Assembly (NCBI RefSeq): GCF_013131805.1
Contig: NZ_JABJRC010000004.1
Span: 434,001 to 498,000 of the forward strand
Direction of reading: 5' to 3'
Source of the DNA: Kribbella sandramycini
GTDB taxonomy: Bacteria > Actinomycetota > Actinomycetes > Propionibacteriales > Kribbellaceae
DNA length: 64,000 nucleotides
Positions 1 through 8,988 of this stretch are shown here, one piece after another. How positions within the stretch are numbered: the first letter of the stretch is position 1; each line of letters starts with the position of its first letter. Both the position numbers and the translations under genes were made by a program. Under the pieces are notes generated by a model. That model saw nothing but the letters and a program-made list of their open reading frames with translations, had not been told where the DNA came from and did not search any database.

Positions 1-488
1 ACTGGCGGATCGACCGGTTCGAGACCCGCTGGCTGTCCGACGACCCCGGTACGCCGGGATCGGTCGGCTGGGACGCGGACCTGACCCGCGTCGCCACGCT
101 GGTCTGGCTGCGGCACCGCAACGGGACGACGGTCGGCGTCCTGAACACCCACTACGACCACGCCGGCGAGGTCGCCCAGCTGCAGTCGTCCCGCCTGGTC
201 GCGAAATGGGTGGCCGGCGACCTGCCGTGGATCGTCATGGGCGATCTGAACGCGACGCCGGACTCGCCGCCGCTCAAGGCGCTGACCGACGCCGGGCTGC
301 GGTACGCCGTCCCGATCGAGGCCGGCGGCAGCTGGCACGACTTCACCGGCGCCGAGGACGACGACCGGATCGACCACATTCTGGTCGGCCCGGCCTGGAC
401 GGTCGTCGAGGGCGCCGTCTCGCATTTCCGGCCGAACGGGCGGCTGCCCAGCGACCACTGGCCCGTGATGGCGACCCTCAGTCTGTGA
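1..488 (+). CDS. Endonuclease/exonuclease/phosphatase family protein (5' truncated)
   Basis: The frame is open from the left window edge (codons start at position 3) to a TGA at 486-488, so only the C-terminal ~161 residues are present. They carry the family signature in order: NTHYDH, GDLNATPDS (metal/substrate loop), RIDHILV and a terminal PSDHWPV with the catalytic Asp-His. This is the metal-dependent phosphohydrolase fold shared by DNase I, exonuclease III and sphingomyelinases. The substrate cannot be told from this part; many stand-alone actinobacterial members are secreted or membrane-linked phosphodiesterases. A perfect inverted repeat starts at the base after the stop. Confidence 0.85.
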   Translation, partial: WRIDRFETRWLSDDPGTPGSVGWDADLTRVATLVWLRHRNGTTVGVLNTHYDHAGEVAQLQSSRLVAKWVAGDLPWIVMGDLNATPDSPPLKALTDAGLRYAVPIEAGGSWHDFTGAEDDDRIDHILVGPAWTVVEGAVSHFRPNGRLPSDHWPVMATLSL

Positions 489-512
489 TTCCGGTCTGGT
501 CATTGACCGGAA
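489..512. promoter_or_regulatory. Inverted repeat TTCCGGTC-N8-GACCGGAA
   Basis: Perfect 8-bp arms (489-496 and 505-512) with an 8-base spacer lie directly after the upstream stop codon and about 40 bp before the AfsR-like start. It could terminate the upstream gene, although no T-run follows, or be an operator for the regulator gene. The spacing suits a dimeric DNA-binding protein. Confidence 0.45.
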
Positions 513-552
513 ATCGGTCTCTCAGCACCCCGGAATGAGGTCTGATAGAGAC

Positions 553-3273
553 ATGGCGGCTGACGAGGAGCTTTGCTGGCGCATTCTCGGCGCGTGGGAG
601 GTCGGGACCGCCACGACCGAGCTGTCGATCCCGGCCGGTCAGCCCCGGGTGGTCCTCGCCGCGCTCCTGCTGTCCGTCAACCAGCCGGTGAGCCTCGACG
701 TCCTCACCGATCAGCTCTGGCCCGAGCAGCCGCCCGCGCGGCCGCAGGGCACGCTGCACACCTACGTGTCCCGCCTGCGCCGGGTGCTCGGCGCCGACCG
801 GATCGAGACCGATCTGGCCGGGTACCGGCTGCGCGCCGACGAGTCGCGGATCGACCTGTACAAGTTCCGCGATCTGGTCGGCCAGGCGGCGGACGCCGGG
901 TCGCCTGCCGCAGAGCTGCAAGTGCTGCGCACAGCGCTCGCGCTCTGGCGCGGCCGCCCGTTCGGCGACCTCACCTCGACCTGGCTGGACCGGGACGTCG
1001 TACCCCAGCTGACCGAGGAGTGGTTCGCCGCGACCGAGCGGCGGATCGACCTCGAGTTCGCCGCCGGCCCACCGGGCGCGCTGATCGCGGAGCTGACCGA
1101 GCTGACCCGGCAGTACCCGACGCGGGAGGCCCTCTGGTTCCGGCTGATCGACGCGCTGCGGCGCGCGGGCCGCCGCGCCGAGGCCCTCGACCGGTACCAC
1201 CAGGTCCGCACGCTGCTTCGCGACGAGTTCGGGATCGATCCGAGCGCGGAGCTCGACGAGCTGTATCGCTCGATGCTCGACAGCGGCGTCCGGCGTCCGG
1301 AGCCGATCCGGCAGCTACCGCACGACATCCGCAGCTTCGTCGGCCGCGACGCTGAGCTGACAGCGCTCGACGTCCTGGATCGCGAGCAGGCGGACGACGC
1401 GACCCGGATCATCACGATCGACGGCGCGCCCGGCACCGGGAAGACCACTCTCGCCGTCCACTGGGCGCATCGGAAGGCGGCCGGTTTCGAGGATGCGCAG
1501 CTCTATCTGAACCTGCGCGGCTACGGGCCCGGCGAGCCGATCGGGCCGGCCGACGCGGCGGCGATGCTGCTGCGCGCGCTCGGCGTCGCCGGCGAACGGA
1601 TCCCGGCCAAGATCGAGGAGCGGTCGGCGTTGCTGCGCAGCACGCTCGCGGGCCGCCGCGTGCTGCTGCTCCTGGACAACGCGCGGGACGCCGATCAGAT
1701 CCGGCCGTTGCTCCCGGGGTCGGGCAGTCTGGTGATCGTCACCAGCCGCAATCAGCTGCGGAGCTTGGCGATTCGGGACGGCGCGCGCCGGTTGACGCTG
1801 GAGCCGATGGCGCCCGAGCAGGCGGTGGAGTTGCTTGCGGCAACTATCGGCTCGGAGCGGGTCGCTGCCGAGCCGGAGGCGAGCCGGGAGCTCATCCAGC
1901 TCTGCGATCGGCTGCCGCTGGCGCTGGCGATCGTGGCCGAGCGGGCCCAGCGCGCCGACAGTCTGGCCGCGGTCGTCGTCGCGCTCGGCGATGCCCAGGC
2001 CCGGTTGGCCCAGCTGGACGCCGGCGATCCGCAGTCCGATCTCTCAGCTGCCTTGTCGTGGTCGTACCGGGCGCTGCCACCGGCGTCCGCCTTGATGTTC
2101 CGATTGCTCGGTCTGCATCCGGGTGACGACATCGGGCTGCCCGCCGCGGCCGCATTGGCCGGACTCACGCCAGCGGCGACTCGGGTGGCGCTCGACCACT
2201 TGGTCGCCGTCCATCTGGTCGATCAACGACAGGCCGACCGGTACGAGATGCACGATCTGATCCGGCTGTACGCGACCGGGTTGGCCGCCGACGAGCCGGA
2301 CGCCGATGCCGCGCTCGACCGGCTCGTCGACTGGTATCTGCATGCTGCGCTGAGCGCCGACGAACGCCTGCAGCCGTTGCGATTGAGGGATTTCGCGGAG
2401 CCGTACGAGCCGATGAGCGTCGTGCCGGAGTTCGGCACGGTGCCTGCGGCGATCGCTTGGTTCGAGCGCGAGTACAACTGCCTGCGCGCGATCACCACCT
2501 GGTCGGCCGCGCACGGACGCACCGGATACGCCTGGCGGACGGTGCTCGCGATGGCGACGTTCCTGGACAACCGGATCACCTGGGACGACGGGCTCGCCGT
2601 CTTCGAGCTGGCCGTCACCGCGGCCGGCACCGACGAAACCGCCCGCGGCTTCACGCTGAACGCGATCGGCTGCTTCCACTTCGACCAGGACGACTGGCCG
2701 CGCACCGAGCGCTACCTGACCGAGGCGCTGGCCTGCTTCGAAACCGTGGGCCACAGCCGCGGCGAGGCGATGGTCCTCGGCAACCTGGCCATCGTGCTGG
2801 CCGAGCTCGGCCGCCCCGAAGTCGCCGTCGGCCTGAGCGAACGCGCCATCCGCCTCTGCCAGCAGAACGGCTACACCCGCGGCGTCGCCGTCAACCTCGA
2901 CAACCGCGGCGTCGCCCTCGCCGCCACCGGCCGCTACCTCGAAGCCGTCGAAGCCCACCTCGAAGCCGACCGCCTCAACGCCGGCGACCTGGTAGCCGAC
3001 GCCTACAACCAGCAAAACCTCTCCCGCGCCTACGCCGCCCTCCACCGCCCCACCCCCGCCATCCGCGCCGCCTGCCGCTCCGTCCACCTCTTCCGCCGCA
3101 TCGACAACCGCCGCTGGGAAGCCGGAGCCCTCATCGACCTGGCCAAATCCCTCCTGGCCGCCCACCACCCCACCCTCGCCGCCACCACCCTCCAAACCGC
3201 CCTCACCATCCTCACCGACTTCGCCGACCCCCGAACCCCCGAAGTCCAATTCCTCCTCGCCACCACCCAATAA
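553..3273 (+). CDS. AfsR/SARP-like regulator: BTAD + NB-ARC ATPase + TPR
   Basis: Large signal-transducing transcription regulator (906 aa from ATG 553). The N-terminal winged helix begins RILGAWEV and is followed by a bacterial transcriptional activator domain to about residue 245. A STAND/NB-ARC ATPase comes next, with Walker A GAPGTGKTT at about 291-299 and a Walker-B-like VLLLLDNA. The C-terminal ~300 residues are alpha-helical TPR repeats (for example GEAMVLGNLAIVLAELGRPEVA). Relatives such as AfsR activate secondary metabolism or development genes, often under Ser/Thr kinase control. An in-frame ATG at 535 is a possible earlier start; 553 is preferred because the conserved domain starts a few residues later and GAGG precedes it. 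The last ~400 bp are unusually C-rich at third codon positions. No biosynthetic cluster lies nearby. Confidence 0.88.
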   Translation: MAADEELCWRILGAWEVGTATTELSIPAGQPRVVLAALLLSVNQPVSLDVLTDQLWPEQPPARPQGTLHTYVSRLRRVLGADRIETDLAGYRLRADESRIDLYKFRDLVGQAADAGSPAAELQVLRTALALWRGRPFGDLTSTWLDRDVVPQLTEEWFAATERRIDLEFAAGPPGALIAELTELTRQYPTREALWFRLIDALRRAGRRAEALDRYHQVRTLLRDEFGIDPSAELDELYRSMLDSGVRRPEPIRQLPHDIRSFVGRDAELTALDVLDREQADDATRIITIDGAPGTGKTTLAVHWAHRKAAGFEDAQLYLNLRGYGPGEPIGPADAAAMLLRALGVAGERIPAKIEERSALLRSTLAGRRVLLLLDNARDADQIRPLLPGSGSLVIVTSRNQLRSLAIRDGARRLTLEPMAPEQAVELLAATIGSERVAAEPEASRELIQLCDRLPLALAIVAERAQRADSLAAVVVALGDAQARLAQLDAGDPQSDLSAALSWSYRALPPASALMFRLLGLHPGDDIGLPAAAALAGLTPAATRVALDHLVAVHLVDQRQADRYEMHDLIRLYATGLAADEPDADAALDRLVDWYLHAALSADERLQPLRLRDFAEPYEPMSVVPEFGTVPAAIAWFEREYNCLRAITTWSAAHGRTGYAWRTVLAMATFLDNRITWDDGLAVFELAVTAAGTDETARGFTLNAIGCFHFDQDDWPRTERYLTEALACFETVGHSRGEAMVLGNLAIVLAELGRPEVAVGLSERAIRLCQQNGYTRGVAVNLDNRGVALAATGRYLEAVEAHLEADRLNAGDLVADAYNQQNLSRAYAALHRPTPAIRAACRSVHLFRRIDNRRWEAGALIDLAKSLLAAHHPTLAATTLQTALTILTDFADPRTPEVQFLLATTQ

Positions 3274-3276
3274 GAA

Positions 3277-3306
3277 GCGCGGCCCCCGAAACCCCGGGAG
3301 CCGCGC
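3277..3306. terminator. Bidirectional terminator hairpin between convergent genes
   Basis: A 12-bp stem with one mismatch (3277-3288 / 3295-3306) and a 6-base loop sits between the converging stops of the AfsR-like gene and the RHS gene. There is no U-run on either side, as is usual in GC-rich actinobacteria. Confidence 0.7.
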
Positions 3307-3314
3307 TCACCACA

Positions 3315-6300
3315 TCAGCCGTGCACGCGGTCCATCAGTTCCCCGTTCGCGGCGGCTTCCCGGTTTCCTTCGGCGACGCGTTGCAGGTAGCTGCCCCACT
3401 GGAAGTAGTAGCCGGAGGTGGAGGTGCCGTGACCGGCGGTCGCGCTGGAGTCCCCCAGCAACTTGCCAAGCCCCGGAATCTTGTCGAGGCCCTTGATTCG
3501 GCCGCCGATCCCGGCGGCCGGCCCGGCCGAGAGGCCGTAGCTCCACGCCGGATCCTCCTCGGCCCGTTTCGCGAGATCCTCGTCGAGGTCGCTGCGGCCG
3601 ACTTCGGCGCCGATGGCCGCCGGGCCGACCTTCACCTCGCCACCGCCGACCGACGTCTCACCGCCGCCGAGCCCATCGACATCCGTGGTCGTGTACTTCA
3701 GGCCGATCGTGGCCCCGATCCCCGCCCCAGGGCCGGCGAACGTCTTGTTCCCCCGGGAGTAGCCGAAGCCGTTGCTGTCGATGGCGAGACAGCCTTCTCC
3801 CCCGTAACCGAGAAAGGCCTGGATGCTCGCCCCGAAGCAGAGTGAGATCGAGCCCTTCGGCTCCTTCATGATCAGCGGAGCCTTTGGGGGCTCCCACTTG
3901 GCGACCGGGCCCTGGTGGCCGCGGCGGCAGTCGCCGAACTTGTTGCAGGACGACTGTTTGGCGGCGCCTTGGCCACCGCGCCGGCCGACTCGGCAGTCCT
4001 GGTCGCAGGAGGGGCGGTGTTGTTTGATGCGTTTGCCGTTCTTGTCGACGTCTGGGGTGACGTTCGGCTGGCCTTGCCATTTGTCTTCGCGGTAGTGGCC
4101 GATGTGGTCGTCGGCGGAGCGGGCGAGGCCGGTCGGGTCGGCGGTGTTGATCGGGGCGTTGCCGGCGTAGGAGTAGCCGTCGAGTTGCTGGGGGTCGCCG
4201 AGGACCAGGAGGGGGTCCACGGAGAGGAAGCGGCCGGTGTCCTGGTCGTAGGTGCGGGCTCCTAGTTGGGTGAGGTTGGTGGTGGTGTCCTGGATGCCGC
4301 CGACGAAACCCTTGGTGCCGGCGAAGTCGGGGGTTTCGCCCCGGGTGGCGCCGAAGGGGAGTTCGCGGCGGCGGGTGACCGCCTGGGTCTGCGAGTTGAT
4401 GCTGCGCCGCTGGGTGCCGTGGTGGTCGTTGGCCAGCCAGGAAAGGCCTGCCGCCGTGCGGACTGCCACGCCGGCACCGGCATGGTCGTAGTACCGGGTC
4501 GCCGTCAGCTTGCCCGCTTTGTCGAGGTGGAGCTCCTGACCGCCCAGGTACAGCGTGCTGCCGTTGGCATCGCGTCGGATCAACCGGATGCCGTCGGCCG
4601 CGTACACCGAGGTGGTGTCGTCGACCGTCTCGACCTTGTTGTCATGGGTCCAGGTGAGGGTCTGGTCGCCCCGCTGCACCGTGTTGCCGTTGGCGTCATA
4701 GCTGTAGCTGGTAGTACCAGCGTTGCTGATGATGGCTGTGACCGCATGCGGCCGCGGCTGCCCCGTCGCCGGGTAGGCGTAGGTACGAGTGCTGTCACCA
4801 GCAGCCGTGTGCTGCACCTCGGTCCGGCGGTTGCCGGCTAAGTCGTAGCTGTAGCTGTGCCAGTACGGCGCAGGCCCCGAAAGCCCTGCTGCGGTTGGGT
4901 TTGCGTCACACCCGCCACCCGGCGTCCACGCTTCGGTGAGGCGCTGTACGTGGTCGAAGCGGTAGCACTGGACGTCGTCCGTCGTGTCCGGCGCGCTCTC
5001 GGTGATCGCAGTGATGGCACCGACCGGGTTGCGGGTGTACCTGGTGTCAGACTGCAGCGGCCGAGGCACCTCGGCGTCAACGACCGTTCGGTTCACCATG
5101 CGAGTGCTGTCGTCGTAGTACGTCGTCAGCCAAGCCCGCTTACCGGTTTCACCGAGGTGTACGCGCTGCTGCTCGCCGTACTTGGTGTACTGCGTGTTCA
5201 GCACATACTCCGCAGCGCCGTGCATCTTGAGCGGTCGGCCGTGGTCGTCGTAGCTGTAGAAGACCGACTCTTCCGGCAGGTCGCCTGCCTTCGGGTAGGT
5301 CTCACTCTCCAGGCTGCCGTCGCTGTTGTAGGTCCGGGTGGACGTGTAGGTGCCCTTCAGCGCACCCTCGTTCTCCGGCACGGTCACCGTCGTGCGGTGC
5401 GGCAGGTAGAGCGCCGTGTACGTCTTCACCCCGCTCACATACGCATTGCCCTTGCGGTCGTATCGCGTGGCCGTCGCGAGCTTCCCCTTGGCCACGGTGT
5501 CGTACGTCCACTCCGCCAGCTTGCGCCCGGCCAGCGTCTCGGCCGTCGGACGACCGAGGTCGTCGTACGCGAACGCGATGGTCTGCTCCCGGGCATCGGT
5601 CCGGCTGATGACCCGGTTGGCGTCGTCGTACGTCGCCGTGCTGACTCCGCGGTCCGGGTCCTTCGCAGTGGTCTTTCGGCCGCGCAGGTCGTAGGTGTAC
5701 TCCCAGCGGTTGCCGGCTGCGTCTGTTACTGCGGCCAACTGGTTGGCGGGGGTGTGTTGGTACTTCGTGGTGTCGTGTGGGCCGGATGGGGTTGCGCCGC
5801 GGTATTGCCAGAGTTCGGTGGTGCGGCCGCGGGCGTCGGTGAGGGTTGTGGTGGCGGTGGTGCCGTCCGGTGGGTCGACGTGGACTCGGTCGCCGCCGTA
5901 GCGGGTGCTGGTTCGGAACTTCTCGGTCGGGCCGCCGTTGAAGATCGACTCGACCGCGCGGCCGGCGCCGTCGTACTGCGTTACGGTCAGGCCGGGGGCC
6001 TCGTTGTCGTTGGCGACCCAGAGGTCGGTGTCCATCGCAGCGTCGTTGAAGAACGGCTGGGTCGACTTCCAGACCCGGCCCTGGGAGTCGTAGCGCGTGT
6101 CGGTCAGCAGCCGGCCGCCGCCGCCCGCGGGGGCCTGCACCTGCCGCGGGCGGAGCAGGCCGTCGTAGAGGGTGTTCGTCGAGACGTAGTTGCCGTTCGG
6201 GTTCAGTCGCTCGGTGATGACGGCGTTCGGTTTGTCGTTGCGCACCAGGTAGGTGTGCTTGATGTTCGGCGTCTTCGGCTCGCTACCGCCCCGAGGCCGG

Positions 6301-8969
6301 TTCGGCAGCCAAACAGCGGTCACCCGCCCGAGAGCGTCGTACGCCGTCTCCGTCAGTTTGCCGTTCGCATCCGTCGCGCTGATCGGGTTCCCGTACGCCG
6401 GGTCGACCACAGTGCTACTCGCGTGTCCCAAGGCGTTCGTCTGGGCCACCTTGGTCACCGGACCGCCGGTCACCGGAGTGAATGTCGTAGTGGTCGGTTT
6501 GTCGAGCGCATCCCGGCTCTCGGTCACCCGCCCATGGACGTCGTACTTCGCGGTCCCGGTCGTCGTGTAGACCGGCTCCGACGCCGAGTACCCAGACAGC
6601 TCCTCGGTCTTGGTCACAGCGCCACGGACCGGCGGCTTTCCGGCCGCCTGACCGTCGTACGACGTCCGCTCGTCGGAGATCGCGTGCTGCGGGAAGGTCG
6701 GCATCAGACCGCATTTCACGGCCACTGTGTGGACTCGCGACGGCAGGTCGAGAATCCAGTCCGCCGTGTTCCGCTGGTACGTCGTCTTCGTGCAGCGGTC
6801 ATCTGCGGAGTCGGCTACGTCGCCCTGGTCGTCGACCTGCGTGGGCAGCCCGCGGTCGTCGTACGAGGTGACGGACTTCGTGGTCCGCCAGCCGCGGCCG
6901 CCGTCGAGCGCGACCAACTCGCGCACGGTCCCGGTGCCGACGATGTAGGCGTTGTGCTCGCCGCGCGTCGCGGTCGGTCCTTGCCAGACCGGCTCGGTGA
7001 TCGACTTGTTCACCACCGTGCTGGACTCACCGAGGTAGGTGATGGTCTCCAGGCCGGTGCCCTTCAGCCAGTCGTGGTCGGTGTGACTGCCACCTTCGGA
7101 GTCGGTCACCGCGGAGGGCTTACTGCCACCGGTCGGGGTAGCGCGGTCGCCGTTCATGCCCCGGAAGAAGCGGCGCTCGGTCAGCGTCACCGGACCGGCC
7201 GGGTCGTTCGGCACCCCGGTGCGGATCTTCACCTTGGCGTAGCCGCGGTAGTCGTTCCAGGACTTCTTGTCCGGCGGAGTGAACTCGGACTGGTCGTAGT
7301 GCCAGGCCGCGCCGTCCAGGTACTCGTAGCTGGTCTCCTGCTGCGGGTTGGCGCTGATCCGGTCGGACTGCACGACCCTTTCGACCACGTACTTGTGGAA
7401 GTAGTCGGTGCGCTCGGCGTAGTCCTTGTTCTTCTTCCAGCGGGCCGGATAGCAGCGTTTGGTGTTCGTCTCCGGGTTCGTCGGCCGCACCGTGCAGTCC
7501 GGTTTCGCATACGTCACCGAGGTGACTCCCCCGGCCTCCGACACGATGCCGGTCAACCGGTAGCGCAGAATCGGCGACAGCGGCTCCGTCTGCGGCACCC
7601 GGTTGGCGTAGACCGCACCCTCGAAGACCACCGGCGGCAGTGCAATCGAGCCACCAGCCAGACCGGTGTGCGTGATCGACTTCAGCCACAGCGCAGCCTT
7701 GTCACCGTCACCCGGCTGCGGGAACTGCTGGTTCAGCTCCCACCGATCGACGTCGGCGTACGCCGAACCGCGCAGTACCTGCGTAGTGACCGACGCGAGC
7801 CGCTTGGTGCTCCAGAACGTCGGCGCGAACTGGTCCTTACAGGTGGCCGCTTCGCAGCGCGCATCCAGTGGAACGTCCGGGAAGTTCTCCTTCCGATCCA
7901 GTGTGCAGACGCTGCCCGGCACACAACGCTCAGCCGTGCTGAACAAGACCCGTCCAGCCGCCTGGCCGCTCACAGCGCTGTTCAGGCCGTAGTCGATCCG
8001 CTCCAGCCAGCCGGCCCGGTCGTAGCCGACCGCGGCCTCTTTCAGGTTGCGGCCGTACGAGTTGGTCTCGACCTGGTACTGCAACAGCATCTGGTTGCCG
8101 AACGGGTCGATGACCTTGTCCAGGTTCCAGCGCCAGGCCTGCTTGCACCATGACGCGTCGAACGTCGCCTTGTTACAGGGCTCACCGGTGTCGTCGCCGA
8201 ACACCGGTACGGTCCACGTCGACTTCGCCTCCGGCCGGGAGCCGAAGAAGTACTGCGTTCCGTCGACGGTGGTGATCTTCCAGGACTCGCCGTTGTCGTC
8301 GCCGTTGCCGGCCGTGGTCACCCGCTCGATGCGCGCGCCGTCGTCCCGCTTGGTCCGCCAGCCGTTCGCGCCGGCGATCAGCATCCCGCCGCCACCGGGG
8401 TACGACGCGGTGGCGTTGTCGCTGCGCCAGCACAGGTCGCCGACCTTCTGACCCACGTTGCTGCCCTCCTTGTCGTCGGAGCAGCCGCCGTACGTGCGTT
8501 CGATGAAGCCCAGGCCGAGGTTCCAGCCGTCGCCGATCCAGGACGGCTGGTTGTTGGTGGCGCTGGTCCGGCCGTCGATCTCACCGGAGGAGTACGAGAT
8601 GGACAGGTCCGGCTCCAGGCCGCCCGGAGCAGGCGGTACCCGAAGCGGGTAGCTCCAGTTGAAGTCGCCGGTGTGGGCCGAGACGTCCCAGGTGGCGGAC
8701 GGCGCGAGCGGAGTGGCGCTCAGATTGCTGGAACCGTCCTGAGCCGCGGGCTGGTTCGGATCTTGATTGCCTTGCAGGGCAGCGCTGGTCGCCGCGTCGG
8801 TGTCCCGCGGCGTGACCGACTGACCGGTCACGCCCACGGGGTTGGTGGTTGGTAGGTCCGGCGAGGACGGTCCGCCAGCGGCGGCCGCCATCCCCGGTGC
8901 CGGGCCGGCGAGCCCCGCTGCGAGTACCAGCGACGACACGAGGGCGGCTACTACGACATGTCTGCGCAT
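3315..8969 (-). CDS. Secreted RHS/YD-repeat protein
   Basis: Giant exported protein (1884 aa) with an N-terminal signal peptide (basic MRRH, then a hydrophobic stretch ending in GMAAAAGG). A SpvB-like beta-rich N-terminal region (DFNWSYPLRVPP, DLSISYSSGEIDGR) precedes many YD repeats of the form YDxxGRxxxxxD between about residues 650 and 1560. The RHS core closes with DTGRFLSVDP and NTADPTGL at about 1550-1615. After this hallmark comes a variable C-terminal region of about 270 residues (DNA 3318-4124). It has a Cys-rich linker (SCDQDC, SCNKFGDC) and a Gly-rich, beta-looking segment (GPGAGIGATIGLKY). I recognise no nuclease, deaminase or other toxin motif there. The gene starts 19 bp after the LamG gene, so the two form one operon. 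No small immunity-like gene follows; the next gene converges. Confidence 0.85.
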   Translation of the reverse strand: MRRHVVVAALVSSLVLAAGLAGPAPGMAAAAGGPSSPDLPTTNPVGVTGQSVTPRDTDAATSAALQGNQDPNQPAAQDGSSNLSATPLAPSATWDVSAHTGDFNWSYPLRVPPAPGGLEPDLSISYSSGEIDGRTSATNNQPSWIGDGWNLGLGFIERTYGGCSDDKEGSNVGQKVGDLCWRSDNATASYPGGGGMLIAGANGWRTKRDDGARIERVTTAGNGDDNGESWKITTVDGTQYFFGSRPEAKSTWTVPVFGDDTGEPCNKATFDASWCKQAWRWNLDKVIDPFGNQMLLQYQVETNSYGRNLKEAAVGYDRAGWLERIDYGLNSAVSGQAAGRVLFSTAERCVPGSVCTLDRKENFPDVPLDARCEAATCKDQFAPTFWSTKRLASVTTQVLRGSAYADVDRWELNQQFPQPGDGDKAALWLKSITHTGLAGGSIALPPVVFEGAVYANRVPQTEPLSPILRYRLTGIVSEAGGVTSVTYAKPDCTVRPTNPETNTKRCYPARWKKNKDYAERTDYFHKYVVERVVQSDRISANPQQETSYEYLDGAAWHYDQSEFTPPDKKSWNDYRGYAKVKIRTGVPNDPAGPVTLTERRFFRGMNGDRATPTGGSKPSAVTDSEGGSHTDHDWLKGTGLETITYLGESSTVVNKSITEPVWQGPTATRGEHNAYIVGTGTVRELVALDGGRGWRTTKSVTSYDDRGLPTQVDDQGDVADSADDRCTKTTYQRNTADWILDLPSRVHTVAVKCGLMPTFPQHAISDERTSYDGQAAGKPPVRGAVTKTEELSGYSASEPVYTTTGTAKYDVHGRVTESRDALDKPTTTTFTPVTGGPVTKVAQTNALGHASSTVVDPAYGNPISATDANGKLTETAYDALGRVTAVWLPNRPRGGSEPKTPNIKHTYLVRNDKPNAVITERLNPNGNYVSTNTLYDGLLRPRQVQAPAGGGGRLLTDTRYDSQGRVWKSTQPFFNDAAMDTDLWVANDNEAPGLTVTQYDGAGRAVESIFNGGPTEKFRTSTRYGGDRVHVDPPDGTTATTTLTDARGRTTELWQYRGATPSGPHDTTKYQHTPANQLAAVTDAAGNRWEYTYDLRGRKTTAKDPDRGVSTATYDDANRVISRTDAREQTIAFAYDDLGRPTAETLAGRKLAEWTYDTVAKGKLATATRYDRKGNAYVSGVKTYTALYLPHRTTVTVPENEGALKGTYTSTRTYNSDGSLESETYPKAGDLPEESVFYSYDDHGRPLKMHGAAEYVLNTQYTKYGEQQRVHLGETGKRAWLTTYYDDSTRMVNRTVVDAEVPRPLQSDTRYTRNPVGAITAITESAPDTTDDVQCYRFDHVQRLTEAWTPGGGCDANPTAAGLSGPAPYWHSYSYDLAGNRRTEVQHTAAGDSTRTYAYPATGQPRPHAVTAIISNAGTTSYSYDANGNTVQRGDQTLTWTHDNKVETVDDTTSVYAADGIRLIRRDANGSTLYLGGQELHLDKAGKLTATRYYDHAGAGVAVRTAAGLSWLANDHHGTQRRSINSQTQAVTRRRELPFGATRGETPDFAGTKGFVGGIQDTTTNLTQLGARTYDQDTGRFLSVDPLLVLGDPQQLDGYSYAGNAPINTADPTGLARSADDHIGHYREDKWQGQPNVTPDVDKNGKRIKQHRPSCDQDCRVGRRGGQGAAKQSSCNKFGDCRRGHQGPVAKWEPPKAPLIMKEPKGSISLCFGASIQAFLGYGGEGCLAIDSNGFGYSRGNKTFAGPGAGIGATIGLKYTTTDVDGLGGGETSVGGGEVKVGPAAIGAEVGRSDLDEDLAKRAEEDPAWSYGLSAGPAAGIGGRIKGLDKIPGLGKLLGDSSATAGHGTSTSGYYFQWGSYLQRVAEGNREAAANGELMDRVHG

Positions 8970-8988
8970 TCGGAGGATTCCTCAGCGA

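Noticed and set aside
4857..8153. Very long open frame on the plus strand opposite the RHS gene
   Set aside because: It is antisense to a protein with clear RHS motifs, is Val/Arg/Gly-rich low complexity, and arises from third-position GC bias.
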